Under the pieces are notes generated by a model. That model saw nothing but the letters and a program-made list of their open reading frames with translations, was not told the origin of the DNA and made no database searches. Made by a program: the position numbers and the translations under genes. This document shows positions 47,180-50,536 of a DNA stretch of 50,536 nucleotides, piece by piece; the first letter of the stretch is position 1, and each line of letters opens with the position of its first letter. The stretch covers positions 1 to 50,536 of the forward strand of contig NZ_AKJS01000008.1 in NCBI RefSeq assembly GCF_000282215.1, written 5' to 3'. Source of the DNA: Pseudomonas sp. GM21. GTDB taxonomy: Bacteria > Pseudomonadota > Gammaproteobacteria > Pseudomonadales > Pseudomonadaceae.

Positions 47180-47210
47180 GATCGTTCCCACGCAGAGCGT
47201 GGGAACGATC
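47180..47210. repeat. compact GATCGTTCCCACGC palindrome
   Basis: A 31-bp palindrome with 14-bp perfect arms GATCGTTCCCACGC / GCGTGGGAACGATC around AGA, one base after the hemH stop. It equals the outer arms of the repeat at 43801 joined without the centre. Between convergent hemH and uraA it could also act in termination. Confidence 0.85.
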
Positions 47211-47232
47211 AAGAATGCAAATATCTCCGCTG

Positions 47233-48507
47233 TTACAGAAGTGGCTCATCCGCCTTCTTGTGCTTCCAGCTGTCATTGCCCGGCAGCAACAGGTTCAGCG
47301 CAATCGCCACCACCGCGCACAGCGCGATGCCTTTGAGGCCGAAGTCATCCTGGCCGGTCCCGGTGCCGACCAGCATTCCGCCAATCCCGAACACCAGGGT
47401 CACCGAAACAATCACCAGGTTGCGCGCTTCGCCCAAATCGATCTTGTGGCGAATCAGCGTGTTCATGCCCACCGCTGCAATCGAGCCGAACAACAGGCAC
47501 AGAATCCCGCCCATCACCGGCACCGGAATGCTTTGCAGCAGCGCCCCGAACTTGCCGATGAACGCCAGGCTGATGGCGAAGATCGCCGCCCAGGTCATGA
47601 TTTTCGGGTTGTAGTTCTTGGTCAGCATCACCGCACCCGTTACCTCGGCGTAGGTGGTGTTGGGTGGGCCGCCAAACAGGCCTGCTGCGGTGGTGGCAAT
47701 GCCATCGCCGAGCAGCGTGCGGTGCAGGCCGGGTTTTTTCAGGTAATCGCGACCGGTCACGCTGCCGACGGCAATCACGCCGCCGATGTGTTCGATGGCC
47801 GGGGCCAACGCTACCGGAACGATGAACAGAATCGCCTGCCAGTTGAACTCCGGTGCAGTGAAGTTTGGAATCGCAAACCACGGCGCGGCCGCAATCTTTG
47901 CGGTATCAACCACGCCGAAGTAGAAGGCCATGGCAAAACCGACCAATACGCCGGAGATGATCGGCACCAGGCGGAAAATGCCTTTGCCGAACACCGCAAC
48001 GATCAGGGTGGTCAGCAACGCTGGCATGGAGATGAGCATTGACGTCTGGTAAGGAATCAGCTCAGTGCCATCGCCGGCCTTGCCCATTGCCATGTTGGCG
48101 GCAATCGGCGCCATGGCCAGGCCGATGGAAATGATCACCGGACCAATCACCACCGGTGGCAGCAGACGGTCGATGAAGCCGGTGCCTTTGATCTTCACGG
48201 CCAGGCCGAGGAAGGTGTAGACGAAACCTGCCGCCATCACGCCGCCCATGGTTGCTGCAAGGCCGAACTGGCCCTTGGCAAGGATGATCGGAGTGATAAA
48301 GGCAAAACTCGACGCCAGGAACACCGGCACCTGACGTCCAGTGACGATCTGAAACAAGATCGTCCCCAAGCCTGCGGTAAACAGCGCCACGTTCGGGTCG
48401 AGACCGGTAATCAGCGGCATCAACACCAGCGCGCCGAAGGCCACGAACAGCATCTGTGCACCCGACAGTACCGTGCGCCAGAGCGGATCGTTGAACTCTT
48501 GCTGCAT
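47233..48507 (-). CDS. uraA: uracil permease UraA (NCS2 family)
   Basis: Proton-coupled uracil importer, 424 aa with about 14 hydrophobic segments. Seen: VPVFLASSFAFITPI, the conserved helix 8-10 region ALAPAIEHIGGVIAVG with the substrate-binding Glu, and GGPPNTTYAEVTGAVMLT. ATG 48507 has AAGGA ten bases upstream and lies two bases after the upp stop, forming upp-uraA. Confidence 0.94.
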   Translation of the reverse strand: MQQEFNDPLWRTVLSGAQMLFVAFGALVLMPLITGLDPNVALFTAGLGTILFQIVTGRQVPVFLASSFAFITPIILAKGQFGLAATMGGVMAAGFVYTFLGLAVKIKGTGFIDRLLPPVVIGPVIISIGLAMAPIAANMAMGKAGDGTELIPYQTSMLISMPALLTTLIVAVFGKGIFRLVPIISGVLVGFAMAFYFGVVDTAKIAAAPWFAIPNFTAPEFNWQAILFIVPVALAPAIEHIGGVIAVGSVTGRDYLKKPGLHRTLLGDGIATTAAGLFGGPPNTTYAEVTGAVMLTKNYNPKIMTWAAIFAISLAFIGKFGALLQSIPVPVMGGILCLLFGSIAAVGMNTLIRHKIDLGEARNLVIVSVTLVFGIGGMLVGTGTGQDDFGLKGIALCAVVAIALNLLLPGNDSWKHKKADEPLL

Positions 48508-48509
48508 GC

Positions 48510-49148
48510 TCAAGCGTCCTTCTGCTTGGTGCCGAAGATCTTGTCACCCGCATCACCCAGGCCCGGGATGATGTAACCGTGTTCGTTCAGCTTTTCATCA
48601 ATGGAGGCGGTGTAGATGATCACGTCCGGGTGAGCCTTCTCCACAGCGGCGATGCCTTCGGGCGCGGCTACCAGCACCATGGCGCGGATCTCGCGGCAAC
48701 CGGCCTTCTTCAGCAAGTCGATGGTGGCAACCATGGAGTTGCCGGTGGCGAGCATCGGGTCGATGATCATCGCCAGGCGCTCGTCGATTTCCGGGACCAG
48801 TTTTTCCAGGTAGGTATGGGCTTGCAGGGTCTCTTCGTTGCGGGCCACGCCCACGGCGCTGACTTTGGCGCCCGGGATCAGGCTCAGCACGCCTTCGAGC
48901 ATGCCGATACCGGCGCGCAGAATCGGTACTACAGTAATCTTCTTGCCGGCGATTTTCTCGACCGACACTGTGCCGCACCAGCCTTCGATATCGTAGGTTT
49001 CCAGCGGCAGGTCTTTAGTGGCTTCATAGGTCAGCAGGGCGCCGACTTCCTGAGCGAGCTCACGGAAATTCTTGGTGCTGATGTCTGCACGGCGCATAAG
49101 GCCGAGTTTATGACGGATCAGCGGGTGGCGGATCTCGAGGATGGGCAT
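48510..49148 (-). CDS. upp: uracil phosphoribosyltransferase
   Basis: Converts uracil and PRPP to UMP. 212 aa with [14 protein letters not shown] and the PRPP loop [20 protein letters not shown], then [10 protein letters not shown] at the end. ATG 49148 has GGAG upstream and begins [19 protein letters not shown]; an upstream ATG adds eight non-conserved residues. Partner of uraA in uracil salvage; divergent from hpt. Confidence 0.96.
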   Translation of the reverse strand: MPILEIRHPLIRHKLGLMRRADISTKNFRELAQEVGALLTYEATKDLPLETYDIEGWCGTVSVEKIAGKKITVVPILRAGIGMLEGVLSLIPGAKVSAVGVARNEETLQAHTYLEKLVPEIDERLAMIIDPMLATGNSMVATIDLLKKAGCREIRAMVLVAAPEGIAAVEKAHPDVIIYTASIDEKLNEHGYIIPGLGDAGDKIFGTKQKDA

Positions 49149-49324
49149 GGGAAAGGCTCCGGCGGCGGGCAAAAAAACCGGCCTAGGTTAATCTATCCGA
49201 GGGTGTTGTCCTATAGACATACAGTACGTTAGTCCACAAACGCTTGATCTGGCTTCGCTTGATGCGTACCTTTGCCCGCTTTTCCCAAACCGTCCCTCCC
49301 TTTATCCCCTCCCTGGAGAGCGCC

Positions 49325-49882
49325 ATGTCCGCTGATCTCGAGCATATCCGTCAAATCATGCGAGAGGCTGACTGCCTGTACACCGAAGCTGAAGTCGAGG
49401 CGGCCATCGCCCGCGTCGGTGCGCAAATCAACGATCAACTGGCGGACTCCAACCCGGTGGTATTTTGTGTGATGAACGGCGGCCTTATTTTCTCGGGCAA
49501 GCTGTTGACGCATCTGCACTTCCCGCTGGAAGCGTCCTACCTGCATGCCACCCGTTATCGCAACGAAACCAGCGGCGGCGACCTGTTCTGGAAAGCCAAG
49601 CCGGAAGTGTCGTTCATCGACCGTGACGTGCTGATCATCGACGATATCCTCGACGAAGGTCACACCCTGGGTGCAATCATCGATTTCTGCAAACACGCTG
49701 GCGCGCGCAAAGTGCACACCGCCGTGCTGATCGACAAGGACCACGACCGCAAGGCACGTCCGGACCTGAAAGCCGATTTCGTCGGCTTGCCGTGCATCGA
49801 CCGTTACATCTTTGGTTACGGCATGGACTACAAAGGCTACTGGCGCAACGCTAACGGGATCTACGCAGTTAAAGGAATGTAA
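49325..49882 (+). CDS. hpt: hypoxanthine-guanine phosphoribosyltransferase
   Basis: Purine salvage enzyme making IMP or GMP from base and PRPP. 185 aa from ATG 49325 (GGAG ahead). Seen: VVFCVMNGGLIFSGKL, the PRPP loop VLIIDDILDEGHTLGAII, and DFVGLPCIDRYIFGYGMDY. Together with the divergent upp-uraA this makes a base-salvage locus. Confidence 0.93.
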   Translation: MSADLEHIRQIMREADCLYTEAEVEAAIARVGAQINDQLADSNPVVFCVMNGGLIFSGKLLTHLHFPLEASYLHATRYRNETSGGDLFWKAKPEVSFIDRDVLIIDDILDEGHTLGAIIDFCKHAGARKVHTAVLIDKDHDRKARPDLKADFVGLPCIDRYIFGYGMDYKGYWRNANGIYAVKGM

Positions 49883-49885
49883 TCC

Positions 49886-50359
49886 ATGGCTACGCCACGC
49901 TTTCTGGATCAACCGCTGTTCACTGAATTGGCCGGGAAAGCTGAGGCTAATCCTCGTGGACGGCAGCATCACAACTTTCATCAGATGGAAGACGCTTGCC
50001 ATCGCATGGCGGTGGGTTTGCAGCCAAACACCTATATCCCGCCCCACCGGCACTTGGGCGATAACAAGGACGAAACCTTGTTGGTCCTGAAAGGGCGCCT
50101 TGGCTTGCTGATCTTCGACGAGGCCGGCGCGGTGGTGAAAAAGCAAGTCCTGCAGGCCGGTGGCGATTGTGTTGGCGTGGACCTGCCCACTGGCGTTTTC
50201 CACGGATTGGTGGTGCTGGAAGCCGACAGCCTGATGTTTGAGTGCAAAGCCGGCCCTTACCGCCCTGTGGGTCAAGGCGAACTGGCGGATTGGGCGCCTC
50301 GTGAAGGTGAGCCTGGTGTCGCCGAGTATCATGCGTGGATGCGCGCGCAATTCGATTGA
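49886..50359 (+). CDS. WbuC-type cupin fold metalloprotein
   Basis: 157 aa, starting three bases after the hpt stop with AAGGA upstream, so co-transcribed. A cupin core is visible: IPPHRHLGDNKDETLLVLKG (motif 1, with His, His and Glu metal ligands) and VDLPTGVFHGLVVLE (motif 2, His). WbuC proteins are found in O-antigen clusters and elsewhere; the reaction is unknown. Confidence 0.85.
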   Translation: MATPRFLDQPLFTELAGKAEANPRGRQHHNFHQMEDACHRMAVGLQPNTYIPPHRHLGDNKDETLLVLKGRLGLLIFDEAGAVVKKQVLQAGGDCVGVDLPTGVFHGLVVLEADSLMFECKAGPYRPVGQGELADWAPREGEPGVAEYHAWMRAQFD

Positions 50360-50363
50360 TCCT

Positions 50364-50399
50364 GCCCACTGTGGGAGCGAGCAGGCTCGCTCCCACAGT
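50364..50399. repeat. compact REP palindrome
   Basis: A 36-bp palindrome CCACTGTGGGAGCGAGC-AG-GCTCGCTCCCACAGTGG. It looks like a REPIN of the type at 38922 reduced to its outer arms. Five bases after the cupin stop, it may act as a terminator or mRNA-end stem. Confidence 0.85.
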
Positions 50400-50468
50400 G
50401 GCTCGCGTCCACAGCAGTATTTTCATATGCCCGTGATAAAGTGCCCGGCCTCGTCTTCGGAGCCCGTC

Positions 50469-50536
50469 ATGAGCCTTTTGATTCGCTGCTTTGCCGCCTT
50501 GTTGCTGACCGTCAGCCTGCCACTGGCGGCCGCCCC
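50469..50536 (+). CDS. partial secreted protein, cut by the window end
   Basis: Only 22 codons are present: MSLLIRCFAALLLTVSLPLA and on, a classic Sec signal peptide with one Arg, a hydrophobic core and Ala-Ala near the cleavage site. GGAG lies ten bases upstream of the ATG. The mature protein is outside the window, so its identity is unknown. Confidence 0.6.
   Translation, partial: MSLLIRCFAALLLTVSLPLAAA

Overview
This 50.5 kb window is a stretch of Pseudomonas chromosome, most likely from the P. fluorescens group. The protein sequences, the REP/REPIN palindromes (a GCGGGCTTGCTCGCGAA type and a GATCGTTCCCACGC type) and the overall order from a pqi/mce operon through mksFEB, rimI, can, ychF-pth-rplY, prs, ispE-lolB, hemA-prfA-prmC-moeB-murI, pagL, phr, hemH, upp and hpt agree with what I remember of the P. 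aeruginosa PA4645-PA4691 region. No prophage, integrase, insertion sequence or CRISPR array was seen. It is a core-genome backbone with accessory genes inserted between can and ychF.

Layout. 1-3.7 kb: two PqiA-type membrane proteins and a six-MCE-domain PqiB/LetB-like protein (envelope lipid transport). 3.9-8.7 kb (minus): the condensin mksF-mksE-mksB. 8.9-10.1 kb: the cryptic DNA polymerase III psi subunit and rimI. 10.2-11.8 kb: an acidic conserved protein, beta-carbonic anhydrase and a small orphan gene. 12-26.4 kb: the accessory block, with a short-chain fatty-acid transporter, an MHS-type MFS transporter, a BdlA-like two-PAS chemotaxis transducer, a flavin reductase, a four-helix membrane protein, a di-TOBE molbindin, a higBA toxin-antitoxin pair, a gamma-glutamyltransferase lipoprotein, a DUF2817 zinc peptidase, tRNA-Met, a membrane chemoreceptor and a fosmidomycin-resistance-type exporter. 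26.4-33.4 kb (minus): ychF, pth, rplY, prs, tRNA-Gln, ispE, lolB and a TPR lipoprotein. 33.5-38.9 kb: hemA-prfA-prmC-moeB-murI, tightly packed or overlapping, then pagL.

39-47.2 kb is the most interesting part. A minus-strand run, rudS-like (DUF523-DUF1722 tRNA 4-thiouridine desulfidase) - MerR/LitR-like regulator - phrB photolyase, overlaps end to start by one base at each junction and is followed by an SDR and a YkgJ-type cysteine-cluster gene. Its promoter carries two TGTACA-N12-TGTACA type boxes, one covering the -35 element and one at the start of the transcript. A related box lies upstream of the next unit, a bacterial renalase, which is divergent from a TIGR01777 epimerase and hemH. 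I read this as a light-response regulon that joins DNA photorepair, removal of the near-UV chromophore s4U from tRNA, flavin/NAD(P)H repair and possibly haem synthesis.

47.2-50.5 kb: uraA and upp (pyrimidine salvage, minus) diverge from hpt (purine salvage) and a WbuC-type cupin. The window ends inside the signal peptide of an unidentified secreted protein. Start codons were moved where a Shine-Dalgarno sequence or family length supported it. No database search could be run, so all family assignments rest on recognition of motifs and on remembered homologues.
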